Shown here: in pieces, positions 17,164-25,200 of the stretch
How the letters are laid out: the number at the start of each line of letters is the position of its first letter
Position numbering within the stretch: position 1 is the stretch's first letter
Assembly: GCA_934463115.1 (NCBI GenBank)
Contig: CAKSIN010000015.1
Coordinates: 1-58,689 of the forward strand
Reading direction: 5' to 3'
From: an uncultured Clostridia bacterium
Lineage (GTDB): Bacteria > Bacillota > Clostridia > UMGS1810
DNA: 58,689 nucleotides
Made by a program: the position numbers and the translations under genes
Notes under the pieces: generated by a model
Told to the model about the DNA's origin: nothing
Databases searched by the model: none
Seen by the model: only the letters and a program-made list of their open reading frames with translations

Positions 17164-19344
17164 ATGTTTAATTCCGATCAAAAAATAACAGATACTCTGC
17201 GCGAAAACTACATGCCGTATGCCATGAGTGTTATAATTTCGCGTGCTCTTCCGGAGATAGACGGGTTCAAACCGTCGCACAGAAAACTTCTTTACACCAT
17301 GTACAAGATGAATCTCCTTGCCGGCAACAAAACAAAATCGGCAAACGTTGTCGGTCAGACAATGAAGCTCAACCCGCACGGCGATCAGGCAATATACGAA
17401 ACAATGGTGCGCCTTACGCGCGGAAACGATTCGCTGCTTCATCCTTTTGTGGATTCCAAAGGTAATTTTGCCAAGCATTATTCACGCGATATGGCATTTG
17501 CGGCATCACGTTATACCGAAGTTAAGCTTGATGAAATAAGCAAAGAAATTTTTAAGGATATAGACAAAAACACGGTGGATTTTACCGACAACTACGACGG
17601 AACACTCAAGGAGCCTGTTTTGCTGCCGGTAACTTTCCCGAATATACTTGTAAACCCGAATCAGGGAATTGCCGTCGGAATGGCAAACTGCATATGTTCT
17701 TTCAACCTGCGCGAGGTGTGCGAAACCACCATTGCATATCTGAAAAATAAAAATTGTGTTATAGAAGACACACTTCTTGCGCCCGATTTTACCACGGGCG
17801 GCGATTTGATATACAACAAAGACACAATCAGACAGATATACGAAACGGGCAGGGGTTCGTTTAAGGTACGCGGAAAATACCGCTATGACAAAAAGAACAA
17901 TTGCATTGAAATATATGAAATCCCCTACAGCACAACGGCAGAAGCAATAATAGACAAGATCGTGGAACTGATAAAATCGGGAAAAGTAAGGGAGATAACC
18001 GACCTTCGTGACGAAACCGATTTGAACGGACTTAAAATAACTCTTGATGTTAAACGCAGCACCGATCCGGAGGCACTCATAAACAAACTGTACAAAATGA
18101 CTCCGCTCGAGGACAGCTTCAGCTGCAACTTTAATATTCTTGACGGCAATGTGCCAAAGGTAATGGGTATACGCGAGATACTTGAAAAATGGACGGCTTT
18201 TCGCATGCAGTGCATTATACGCAAAACCCGTTACGACATAAACAAACTTACGCATAAACTGCACCTGCTCGAAGGTTTGCGGCAGATTCTTTTGGACATA
18301 GACAAAGCGATAAATATTATCCGCAAAACGGAAAAAGACGAGGATGTTGTGCCGAACCTGATGGCGGGATTTGATATAGACGAAATCCAGGCTGATTATG
18401 TTGCGGACATCAAGCTCAGAAATCTTAATAAGCAATATATCCTTAACCGTCTGGACGATATAGAGGAACTTGAGGCGGAACTCGAACGTCTTGATAAGGT
18501 TATTAAGGACGAAAAAGAGGTAAAAAAGATTATCATATCCGAGCTTAAGGAGATAATCAAAAAATACGGTGCCGACCGCCGCACTGCGATTGTTGATGAA
18601 ACGGAAGTTGAAGAATTTAAGGAAAGCGAGGTTATAGACAACTATAATCTGCGCGTGTTCCTCACGGCCGAAAACTATCTGAAAAAGATATCACATGTTT
18701 CACTCCGCTCGAGCGGCGCCCAAAAGATGAAAGAGGGCGACGAGATGGTCTGCGAATGGGATTCCACAAACGCGAGCGACCTTGTGCTCATAAGCGACAA
18801 ATGCAATGCGTACAAAATGAAACTCTATGATATTGCCGACTGCAAGGCGAGCGACTGGGGGCACTATCTTCCAAATATTGTTGAAATGGAGCCGGACGAA
18901 AAGATAATATACATGATTCCGACGAGCGATTATTCCGGAGATATATTGTATTCATTCGAAAACGGGCGCGCCGCAAAAGTGGCTTTTAAAAGCTACGAGA
19001 CAAAGACAAACCGCAAAAAGCTCATCAACTCCTATTGCAAAAAATATCCGCTGGTTGATGTTAAATATATCACGGAGGATGTGGATATCGCGATGTTTAC
19101 CAACCTCGACAAGGTGGTTGTGTACAACACTTCCAAGCTGATGGAAAAAACCGCGCGCGATACCCAGGGAAGCATTGTTATGACAATGAAGAAAAAAAGC
19201 ACTATCGCCAAGGTTAAATTCCTTAGCGAGGTAAACTTTAAAGATCCCGATTACTACAGAGCAAAAAACATCCCGGCAACTGGATATTACCTGAAGGATG
19301 ATGATAACCCCGACAGCAAACAGACAAGCCTGTGGGAGGAGTGA
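17164..19344 (+). CDS. Divergent type IIA topoisomerase subunit A (GyrA/ParC-like)
   Basis: The DNA cleavage subunit has catalytic Tyr117 in AASRYTE. The quinolone-determining stretch reads NPHGDQAIYE, so the position of GyrA Ser83 is Gln75 while the acidic residue (Glu79) is kept. The C-terminal third is a weakly conserved propeller without a GyrA box, so DNA wrapping and negative supercoiling are unlikely. A decatenation or relaxation role is more probable. A coiled-coil region spans about 430-490. Length 726 residues. It lies 14 bases after the B subunit with a GAGGAGG site. Confidence 0.88.
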   Translation: MFNSDQKITDTLRENYMPYAMSVIISRALPEIDGFKPSHRKLLYTMYKMNLLAGNKTKSANVVGQTMKLNPHGDQAIYETMVRLTRGNDSLLHPFVDSKGNFAKHYSRDMAFAASRYTEVKLDEISKEIFKDIDKNTVDFTDNYDGTLKEPVLLPVTFPNILVNPNQGIAVGMANCICSFNLREVCETTIAYLKNKNCVIEDTLLAPDFTTGGDLIYNKDTIRQIYETGRGSFKVRGKYRYDKKNNCIEIYEIPYSTTAEAIIDKIVELIKSGKVREITDLRDETDLNGLKITLDVKRSTDPEALINKLYKMTPLEDSFSCNFNILDGNVPKVMGIREILEKWTAFRMQCIIRKTRYDINKLTHKLHLLEGLRQILLDIDKAINIIRKTEKDEDVVPNLMAGFDIDEIQADYVADIKLRNLNKQYILNRLDDIEELEAELERLDKVIKDEKEVKKIIISELKEIIKKYGADRRTAIVDETEVEEFKESEVIDNYNLRVFLTAENYLKKISHVSLRSSGAQKMKEGDEMVCEWDSTNASDLVLISDKCNAYKMKLYDIADCKASDWGHYLPNIVEMEPDEKIIYMIPTSDYSGDILYSFENGRAAKVAFKSYETKTNRKKLINSYCKKYPLVDVKYITEDVDIAMFTNLDKVVVYNTSKLMEKTARDTQGSIVMTMKKKSTIAKVKFLSEVNFKDPDYYRAKNIPATGYYLKDDDNPDSKQTSLWEE

Positions 19345-19356
19345 GGGGAGTAAAAT

Positions 19357-19503
19357 ATGAACGTGTTTTCTGCCGACTTTCCCTTCATGTATAATCACTG
19401 CTCGTACAGACAGTCCCAAAACATGTTTTCAAAGCAGGCGCAGTCTTTGAAAATTCGGCACAGTTTGTTTGTTTCTTCAAAACGGATACCCAAAGTATAT
19501 TGA
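19357..19503 (+). pseudogene. Possible truncated gene start after the topoisomerase
   Basis: A GAGGGGAG site eight bases before ATG 19357 opens a frame that begins MNVFSADFPFMYN and then runs antisense into tenA, stopping after 48 codons. The good ribosome binding site and operon position suggest this was the first part of a further plus-strand gene, cut off where the thiamine cluster begins. The original gene is not recognised. Confidence 0.3.
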
Positions 19504-20045
19504 TCCAAAACATTGATCCAAAGTTGGTTTGCCTTTACATATTCTGTACATGTATAAGCGTCAAACCAACTTTTGTATACGGATCGTGACAATTCGCATG
19601 AGTATTTTTCCGAAATAACCCGTGCTATATATGCGTAATTCCATGAACACTGAAGCAATGCGGTTAATCCTGATTGAACCCCATTAATATTTTTATGAAA
19701 ATAATTTACATAGTCTGTAACAACCTGATTTGGTATACAGTTTTCAATATCTGAGCCGCTTATGCCGATTTTTTTCATTTCGGGAATATGAACACGGCAT
19801 AATTCTCTTTTTGTTTCAGCTGTTATTTTTTTTAAAAAATTTTTTAACGGCATATCTTGCGCAAACGTTGAAATTTGATTTAGAATCTCAATATAATCCT
19901 TCAGATAAATGTAGTCCTGAAGCATATAATTGCGGTATCTGATATTGTCCAAAGTACCGTTAGCCATTTCAATCAAAAAATTTTTTTGGGTTGCTTTAAT
20001 CCACAACGGCTCAGCTTCCAAAAAAAGTACATCTGAAAGTTTCAT
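19395..20045 (-). CDS. tenA: TenA-family aminopyrimidine aminohydrolase / thiaminase II
   Basis: TenA releases HMP from degraded thiamine (aminomethyl-pyrimidine salvage). Positions match the Bacillus enzyme closely: Asp44, Tyr112, nucleophile Cys133 in ALLQCSWNY, and Glu206 in FENMFW. All catalytic residues are present, so it should be active. It is the last gene of the TPP-controlled salvage operon, 12 bases after the methyltransferase. With no thiC seen, TenA, ThiD and ThiE would supply pyrimidine from breakdown products. Confidence 0.9.
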   Translation of the reverse strand: MKLSDVLFLEAEPLWIKATQKNFLIEMANGTLDNIRYRNYMLQDYIYLKDYIEILNQISTFAQDMPLKNFLKKITAETKRELCRVHIPEMKKIGISGSDIENCIPNQVVTDYVNYFHKNINGVQSGLTALLQCSWNYAYIARVISEKYSCELSRSVYKSWFDAYTCTEYVKANQLWINVLDQYTLGIRFEETNKLCRIFKDCACFENMFWDCLYEQ

Positions 20046-20057
20046 TATACAATCTCC

Positions 20058-20765
20058 TTATTTTGATGCAACGATTGCAACATATCCGCCGCTCTTGTAT
20101 CCCTCTGTAACAGTTTCCGGTTCCTCGTTTGTATACATGGGATTTTTAATGAGTGTCTGATAAAAAGAAAAGTTTTCCACTCCAAGCTTTTTTAACACAT
20201 CGATTTTTTCTTCTGTTGTATGCCATATACCTGATGAGGCTAAGGCAAGAGGGTAGGGAAGTGCAGGCATTGCACTGTTTAAAAACTCATGATTGTATGT
20301 ATTAAGAGTTTTTCCCAACAAATACATAAATCCAAACGCACTTTCCTTGGGAACATCAAGAAGAATAAGTTTTCCGTTATCCTTGAGAGCGCAAAGACAC
20401 TTTTTGTAAACGGGCAAGAGCTGTTCGATATAACTAGAACTTCCGTTAAAGTAAATTATATCATAAGCGTTGCAAGGCAAATCAATATCCTCGATTATGC
20501 CGTACTTTATAATATTAACACCGCGCTTTTCGGCGATTTTTCCCATATCCTCCGACGGTTCTATCCCCTCGATGTTTGAGCAATCAATATAACTCTCAAA
20601 AAGTCCGCTTCCGCATCCGACCGATAACAGTCTTTTGCCGCTGATATCACCAAGCACTTTTTTGAAAAGACGCAGTTCACTTATAAATAGATTTTCGTTT
20701 ATCATAAACCATTCATCGTACTGATTTGCGTATCCGTCAAATTTCTGTTTTTCACCGTTATTCAT
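20058..20765 (-). CDS. Class I SAM-dependent methyltransferase in the thiamine operon
   Basis: The SAM-binding motif I reads LLSVGCGSGLFE (about residues 45-57), with the acidic residue of motif II in GIEPSEDM and a motif IV-like YDIIYFNGS. The first 25 residues (FDGYANQYDEWF) are typical of ubiE/small-molecule methyltransferases. It sits between thiD and tenA with gaps of only 3 and 12 bases, so it is co-transcribed under the TPP riboswitch. Methylation is not part of standard thiamine synthesis. The substrate is unknown: it could be a thiamine breakdown product or a thiazole or pyrimidine analogue. Confidence 0.8.
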   Translation of the reverse strand: MNNGEKQKFDGYANQYDEWFMINENLFISELRLFKKVLGDISGKRLLSVGCGSGLFESYIDCSNIEGIEPSEDMGKIAEKRGVNIIKYGIIEDIDLPCNAYDIIYFNGSSSYIEQLLPVYKKCLCALKDNGKLILLDVPKESAFGFMYLLGKTLNTYNHEFLNSAMPALPYPLALASSGIWHTTEEKIDVLKKLGVENFSFYQTLIKNPMYTNEEPETVTEGYKSGGYVAIVASK

Positions 20766-20768
20766 TTT

Positions 20769-21566
20769 TTATTTCTCCTTTATAATCATATAATTATGCG
20801 CCAGCGGTCCGCTGCCTTTGCCGAGGTCAAGCATTGCCGCAAGAGCTTCGGATATGTAGCGTTTAGCTTTTTTAACCGCATTTTCAAGCGTTTCTTCATT
20901 TGCCATATTTGCCGCTATTGCACTGGAAAGTGTACATCCTGTTCCATGTGTGTTGGAATTATTGATCTTCTTTCCTCTGAACCACAAAGGACCGTTATCG
21001 CTGTACAACAAATCGTTGGCATCGTTTATTGTATGACCTCCTTTGCAAAGAACCGCGCAGCCAAACTTTTCAAAAATTTTCTTTGCGGCAATTTCCATGT
21101 CATTCTCGGAAGTTATTTTCATGTCGGCAAGAACCTCCGCCTCCGGAATATTCGGCGTAACAACAGTGGCAATCGGAAGTAAATTCTCTTTTAAAGAATC
21201 AATCGCTTCGTCACTTATCAGCTTAGCTCCGCTGGTTGCAACCATTACCGGATCAACAACAATATTTGCTGCATTGTATGCCATAAGCCTTTCGGAAATC
21301 ACACGTATAAGTTTGCCGGAGGATACCATTCCTATCTTGACAGCATCCGGCCGTATATCTTTAAATACTGCATCAATTTGATCCTCTAAAAATTTCGGTG
21401 TTGATTCTAAAATCGATATTACGCCGGTTGTGTTTTGTGCGGTCAGCGCTGTAATTACACTCATTGCATAAACACCGTTCATGGTCATGGTTTTGATATC
21501 CGCCTGAATACCGGCGCCTCCGCTGCAGTCACTTCCCGCAACAGTCAATGCGGTTTTAATTTTCAT
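20769..21566 (-). CDS. thiD: Hydroxymethylpyrimidine (phosphate) kinase
   Basis: ThiD phosphorylates HMP twice to HMP-PP for ThiE. The N terminus TVAGSDCSGGAGIQADIKT and the C-terminal NTHGTGCTLSSAIAAN, with the catalytic Cys, are hallmark ribokinase-fold motifs of ThiD. Length 265 residues is normal. It lies 58 bases after thiE and three bases before the methyltransferase. Confidence 0.95.
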   Translation of the reverse strand: MKIKTALTVAGSDCSGGAGIQADIKTMTMNGVYAMSVITALTAQNTTGVISILESTPKFLEDQIDAVFKDIRPDAVKIGMVSSGKLIRVISERLMAYNAANIVVDPVMVATSGAKLISDEAIDSLKENLLPIATVVTPNIPEAEVLADMKITSENDMEIAAKKIFEKFGCAVLCKGGHTINDANDLLYSDNGPLWFRGKKINNSNTHGTGCTLSSAIAANMANEETLENAVKKAKRYISEALAAMLDLGKGSGPLAHNYMIIKEK

Positions 21567-21624
21567 AATATTATCCCTCTCTGTTGTTCAGTATTGTTTT
21601 ATATGTCGGTACATATTATATCTT

Positions 21625-22260
21625 TCAGAATAGTCCGATTTCTTTTGCGCTCAATATCAGCTGCTGAGCCGCTGCTTTTGGATTATCCGCTTTCATAATG
21701 GCAGAAACCGCACAAATACCGGCAATCGGTATGCCTGCGAGTGCATCGATATTATCTTTATTAAGTCCGCCGATTGCATTTACGGGAATCGGCACTGCAT
21801 TGCAAATATTATGCAGGGTATCGATAGAAGTCAGTACGGTTTTTACTTTTGTTGTTGTAGGATAAATTGCACCTACTCCCAGATAGTCTGCTCCTTGTTC
21901 AAAGGCTTTCTTTGCCGCAGATACTGTTTTTGCCGTTGCACCTAAAATTTTTTCTTTGCCGATAAGTTTTCTTGCAATGGCAACGGGCATATCGTTTGCT
22001 CCGACATGAACGCCCTCTGCGTCTGCGGCAAGTGCCACATCTACACGGTCGTCAATAATTAGCGGCACATTATATCGCTTTGTAATGGCATGCACTTTTT
22101 CGGCAAGTTTTATATAATCTCTTACAGATTTGTTTTTTTCTCGGAGTTGAAGAATTGTTGCGCCGCCAATGATTCCTTCTTCTACACGATAGAGAAATTC
22201 ATCTTCCGAAAAGTATGTACTGTCCGTTATAAAATAGAGATTCATATTAAGATTTTTCAA
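21625..22260 (-). CDS. thiE: Thiamine-phosphate synthase
   Basis: ThiE joins HMP-PP and thiazole phosphate. Motifs QLREKN, DDRVDVALA, HVGANDMP and GLNKDNI are in family order. I start at TTG 22260: a GGAGG site is ten bases upstream, and the codon overlaps the thiM stop (TTGA), giving coupled translation. The first in-frame ATG (22245) is too far from that site. Length 211 residues. Confidence 0.93.
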   Translation of the reverse strand: MKNLNMNLYFITDSTYFSEDEFLYRVEEGIIGGATILQLREKNKSVRDYIKLAEKVHAITKRYNVPLIIDDRVDVALAADAEGVHVGANDMPVAIARKLIGKEKILGATAKTVSAAKKAFEQGADYLGVGAIYPTTTKVKTVLTSIDTLHNICNAVPIPVNAIGGLNKDNIDALAGIPIAGICAVSAIMKADNPKAAAQQLILSAKEIGLF

Positions 22261-23060
22261 TTTGTTGATTCCTCCAAATTCAAGTAACTTGATATTTCTT
22301 TCAATTTGATTGTCGAGAGCTTGTCCATCAGATTTGACATAAAGCTGCCGCCGCCTTTGTCAGTTTCGGCGAGTTGTCCGCAGATTCCAAAAACAGCGCA
22401 AGCGGATACCGCTGAAAGTAGCGGATTAGATACGGATGCAAAAGCTGAGCATAATGCTCCGAGCATACAGCCCGTACCCGTAACGGTGGTAAGCTGCGGC
22501 GTTCCGTTAAATACATATATAATTTTTTTACCGTCCGCTAAAATGTCTGTTTTTCCGGTTGCAATAATAACGGTTTTATATTTTTCCGCAAGCATGGTTG
22601 AACATTTCGCAACGGTGTTCATATCGAGTGTTGTTTGAGCATCAATGCCCGGCGAACGGTAATTGTTATCGCATAAAGCCATTATTTCCGAATAGTTGCC
22701 TTTTATAATCTGTATATTGTATGTTTTTAATAATTCAAAAACATAATCTCTTCGAATTTTGGAACATGCTGCTCCGACAACATCAAGGACACTCGGGATT
22801 GATTTTTCGCAAGCTTTTTTCAGCGAAATTATCATCGACTCCATTCGTACATCTGTAATATTACCGATATTCAGCATTAGTCCGCTCGAAGCTTCAGTTA
22901 TTTCCGAAACTTCTTTCGGATGTTCTGCCATAATAGGCCGCGCCCCGACAGCAAGAATTGTATTTGCGCATTGATTTATTGATATTGGATTTGTTATGCA
23001 GTGAATAATCGGTTTTTGGTTTATTATGTTATTGCGAATATTGCAAATTTCATTAACCAT
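22257..23060 (-). CDS. thiM: Hydroxyethylthiazole kinase
   Basis: ThiM phosphorylates the thiazole moiety in salvage. The HCITNPISINQCANTIL block near the N terminus and the VTGTGCMLGAL motif with the catalytic Cys are diagnostic. It overlaps thiW by eight bases and thiE by four. Having ThiM, ThiD and ThiE without ThiC or ThiG marks a salvage-only route, within what this window shows. Confidence 0.95.
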   Translation of the reverse strand: MVNEICNIRNNIINQKPIIHCITNPISINQCANTILAVGARPIMAEHPKEVSEITEASSGLMLNIGNITDVRMESMIISLKKACEKSIPSVLDVVGAACSKIRRDYVFELLKTYNIQIIKGNYSEIMALCDNNYRSPGIDAQTTLDMNTVAKCSTMLAEKYKTVIIATGKTDILADGKKIIYVFNGTPQLTTVTGTGCMLGALCSAFASVSNPLLSAVSACAVFGICGQLAETDKGGGSFMSNLMDKLSTIKLKEISSYLNLEESTN

Positions 23061-23769
23061 TCTTTTTTGCCTTCTTTGTAATATAATAAATTATTGCTGC
23101 TACAATGCATATTATAAGCGCAGTGTATGGCAGAATATCAAATATTGGTGATGCTGTTTTAAAGATATCCGAAGATATTTTGATTACAACAAAAAGTATT
23201 GCGCCGAACGCAGCAATTGTTGCAGTACTTGAAAGCAGCGTGCGTTTATCGCTGTAGCTTTTTGATGATAACTTATTTTGTATTTGTGCAAGCATTCCGT
23301 TATCGGCAAATTTGCGCAGGAAAACATATGCTATGCTGCCTCCTATGAGCGTTCCGCAGATAAATGAAGGAATGTAAAATGTCCAGGTGATTCCTTGTTT
23401 TCCGCAAATAAAACTCATAACCGGGTACGAAACCAATGCGCCGATAATGCCGGTTCCTATAATTTCTCCGACAACAGCAAAAATGATTTTGCCTTTTGAT
23501 AATCGGTAAAATACACCCGACAAAAAAGCGCCGAATATTGCTCCGGTTAAAGCTAACGGTGGGATTCCCATCGTCATCATGCGAATTACACCGATAAGGA
23601 TGGCGCATAACAGAGAATACCATGGCCCGAGAAATACAGAACAAACAATATTAATAAAATGAGCCATCGGACACATTCCCTCTACCCTGAGAATGGGAGA
23701 TATTACCACACCAAGTGCCACCAGCATCGAGAGCACCATCAGTCTTAAAAGTTTTGATGAATCAGTCAT
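23053..23769 (-). CDS. thiW: ThiW-type ECF transporter substrate-binding (S) component
   Basis: This is a membrane protein predicted to take up the thiazole precursor with a shared ECF energising module encoded elsewhere. The N-terminal ~165 residues match ThiW, with GMCPMAHFINIV and a GIPPLALTGAIFGA segment. The remaining ~70 residues add a hydrophilic linker and two further membrane helices (about 185-235), longer than most ThiW proteins. It is the first gene behind the TPP riboswitch, which fits a thiamine-precursor role. Confidence 0.88.
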   Translation of the reverse strand: MTDSSKLLRLMVLSMLVALGVVISPILRVEGMCPMAHFINIVCSVFLGPWYSLLCAILIGVIRMMTMGIPPLALTGAIFGAFLSGVFYRLSKGKIIFAVVGEIIGTGIIGALVSYPVMSFICGKQGITWTFYIPSFICGTLIGGSIAYVFLRKFADNGMLAQIQNKLSSKSYSDKRTLLSSTATIAAFGAILFVVIKISSDIFKTASPIFDILPYTALIICIVAAIIYYITKKAKKNG

Positions 23770-23811
23770 ACTAAAACTCCTCTTTTCTTGTTATTGTTCG
23801 AATGCCTATGA

Positions 23812-23844
23812 AATAAAAAAAGAAGTTGCCGATTTGGCAACTTC
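23812..23844 (-). terminator. Riboswitch-controlled terminator before thiW
   Basis: On the minus strand GAAGTTGCC pairs perfectly with GGCAACTTC around a five-base loop and is followed by a run of seven T. It lies 43 bases before the thiW start and directly after the TPP aptamer. Confidence 0.92.
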
Positions 23845-23861
23845 CAATATACCCCATTACT

Positions 23862-23965
23862 CCCGAATCCTCGGATTGGGCATCCCTACGTTGGCATTAT
23901 CCAAATCAGGTTCTCGGTCGAAGGTAATACCTTCCTCTCAGCCTGTAACACAAGCTCCCGTCATC
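23862..23965 (-). promoter_or_regulatory. TPP riboswitch (THI box) of the thi operon
   Basis: Read on the minus strand, the aptamer has CGGGAGC, then GGCTGAGAGG, ACCTGATTTGGATAATGCC and AACGTAGGGA, in the correct order. Just after it, a small hairpin (23862-23880) and the terminator at 23812-23844 form the expression platform. Bound TPP should favour termination and shut down thiamine salvage and uptake. Confidence 0.96.
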
Positions 23966-23979
23966 TTTATTTAACTTGT

Positions 23980-24008
23980 ATTATACACTCATGTGTGAAA
24001 AAATGCAA
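23980..24008 (-). promoter_or_regulatory. Promoter of the thiamine operon
   Basis: Minus-strand TTGCAT (24003-24008), 17 bp, TATAAT (23980-23985), just upstream of the riboswitch. Confidence 0.85.
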
Positions 24009-24034
24009 TAGAATTTTGTAAATTTGTGAACAAT

Positions 24035-24068
24035 ATTGCGCAAATAGACATTAACATTGCGCGAATAG
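24035..24068. repeat. Short direct repeat, 13 bp units 21 bp apart
   Basis: ATTGCGCAAATAG (24035-24047) and ATTGCGCGAATAG (24056-24068) differ by one base. They lie just upstream of the thi promoter and 126 bases before the ispE promoter. They share ATTCGC(G/T)CA and GCGCAAT words with the repeats at 41325-41408. Confidence 0.6.
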
Positions 24069-24216
24069 TGTGTTTTTTACGACTTTTATCAAGCATTGCA
24101 CTAAAATAAAAGGAATAAGCGGTTATTGGACGATTAAACCAACCATTATGCTGCCGGCGGAATATGTACTATTTTTTACATTGCACGAAGCTATTGATTT
24201 TATCATAAAAAAGTGA
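24055..24216 (+). pseudogene. Possible 3' remnant of a decayed gene
   Basis: A frame of 53 codons without a start codon ends at TGA 24214-24216. Its last 31 codons read as protein-like sequence (TIKPTIMLPAEYVLFFTLHE among them) with no recognisable family. It lies between the thi operon and ispE and overlaps the ispE promoter. Confidence is low because open frames of this length occur by chance. Confidence 0.2.
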
Positions 24217-24222
24217 TATATT
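24194..24222 (+). promoter_or_regulatory. Promoter of ispE
   Basis: TTGATT (24194-24199), 17 bp, TATATT (24217-24222), about 38 bases before the ispE ATG. Confidence 0.7.
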
Positions 24223-24260
24223 TATACATATAGAATCAAAATAAATAAGGGGAAACACTA

Positions 24261-25106
24261 ATGGTAAAATTAGATGCACATGCAAAAATTAATTTGGCTC
24301 TTGACGTCTGCGGTCTCAGAGATGACGGATATCACAACGTGCACATGATAATGCAGAGTATTGAGCTGTGTGACACAATAGAACTGGAAAAAACAAACGG
24401 CGGCATTGAGTTGTGCGGAAGCGGAGTAAGTGTTCCGTATGATGAAACGAATCTTGCGCACCGTGCGGCGGCACTGTTTTTTTCGGAAAGTGAAATATCC
24501 GGAGGGGTGCGTATAAACATTTTTAAGCGGATTCCGGTTTGTGCCGGACTCGGCGGAGGCAGTGCCGATGCAGCCGGAGTACTTTGCGGATTGAATGATT
24601 TGTACGGGAAACCTCTTGATACACAAAGGCTTATGAAAATCGGCGCCAAGCTCGGAGCGGACATTCCGTTTTGCATACTCGGCGGTACGGCTGTTGCCGA
24701 GGGAATAGGCGATATTCTGACGCCTGTTGCAAAATTCGGGGAATACAGTACCGTTATCGTCAAACCGCCTGTGGGTGTGTCCACAGCGTGGGCATACGGC
24801 GCGTTGAAAAACGGCGCACAGGACAGCCACCCCGATATTTCCGCCGCGGTGTCGGCAATAGAAAGAGGCAGCTTTGACGATTTTTGCCCGAACTGCCAAA
24901 ATATATTTGAAAAAAGCGTGTTTGAACGCTATCCGCAAATAGGGGATATCAAGCAAAAATTGCTGTCACTCGGTGCGGACTGCGCCGCTATGAGCGGAAG
25001 CGGAGCGGCGGTTTTCGGTATATTTAAAGATGAGTCCTCTGCACAGGATGCATGCAAATATTTTGAAAAAATTTACAAGGAAGTATTTCTCACAAAAACA
25101 ATTTAA
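24261..25106 (+). CDS. ispE: 4-diphosphocytidyl-2-C-methyl-D-erythritol kinase
   Basis: This GHMP kinase performs the ATP-dependent fourth step of the MEP isoprenoid pathway, so it acts in the same route as IspH at 6124. The ATP-binding motif is PVCAGLGGGSADAAGVL, and the start (LDAHAKINLALDV) with its catalytic Lys is typical, as is the C-terminal SGSGAAVFG. An AAGGGGAAA site precedes ATG 24261. Length 281 residues is normal. In Clostridia ispE often stands just before spoIIR, as here. Confidence 0.95.
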   Translation: MVKLDAHAKINLALDVCGLRDDGYHNVHMIMQSIELCDTIELEKTNGGIELCGSGVSVPYDETNLAHRAAALFFSESEISGGVRINIFKRIPVCAGLGGGSADAAGVLCGLNDLYGKPLDTQRLMKIGAKLGADIPFCILGGTAVAEGIGDILTPVAKFGEYSTVIVKPPVGVSTAWAYGALKNGAQDSHPDISAAVSAIERGSFDDFCPNCQNIFEKSVFERYPQIGDIKQKLLSLGADCAAMSGSGAAVFGIFKDESSAQDACKYFEKIYKEVFLTKTI

Positions 25107-25200
25107 TAAAAACTGTTATAATCTCAAGCAGATATGTCAATACTTAGTCCGACAAACAAAATTCGGCTGTCTTTTCGGCGGCGGAAAGGGACGAAGTTCT

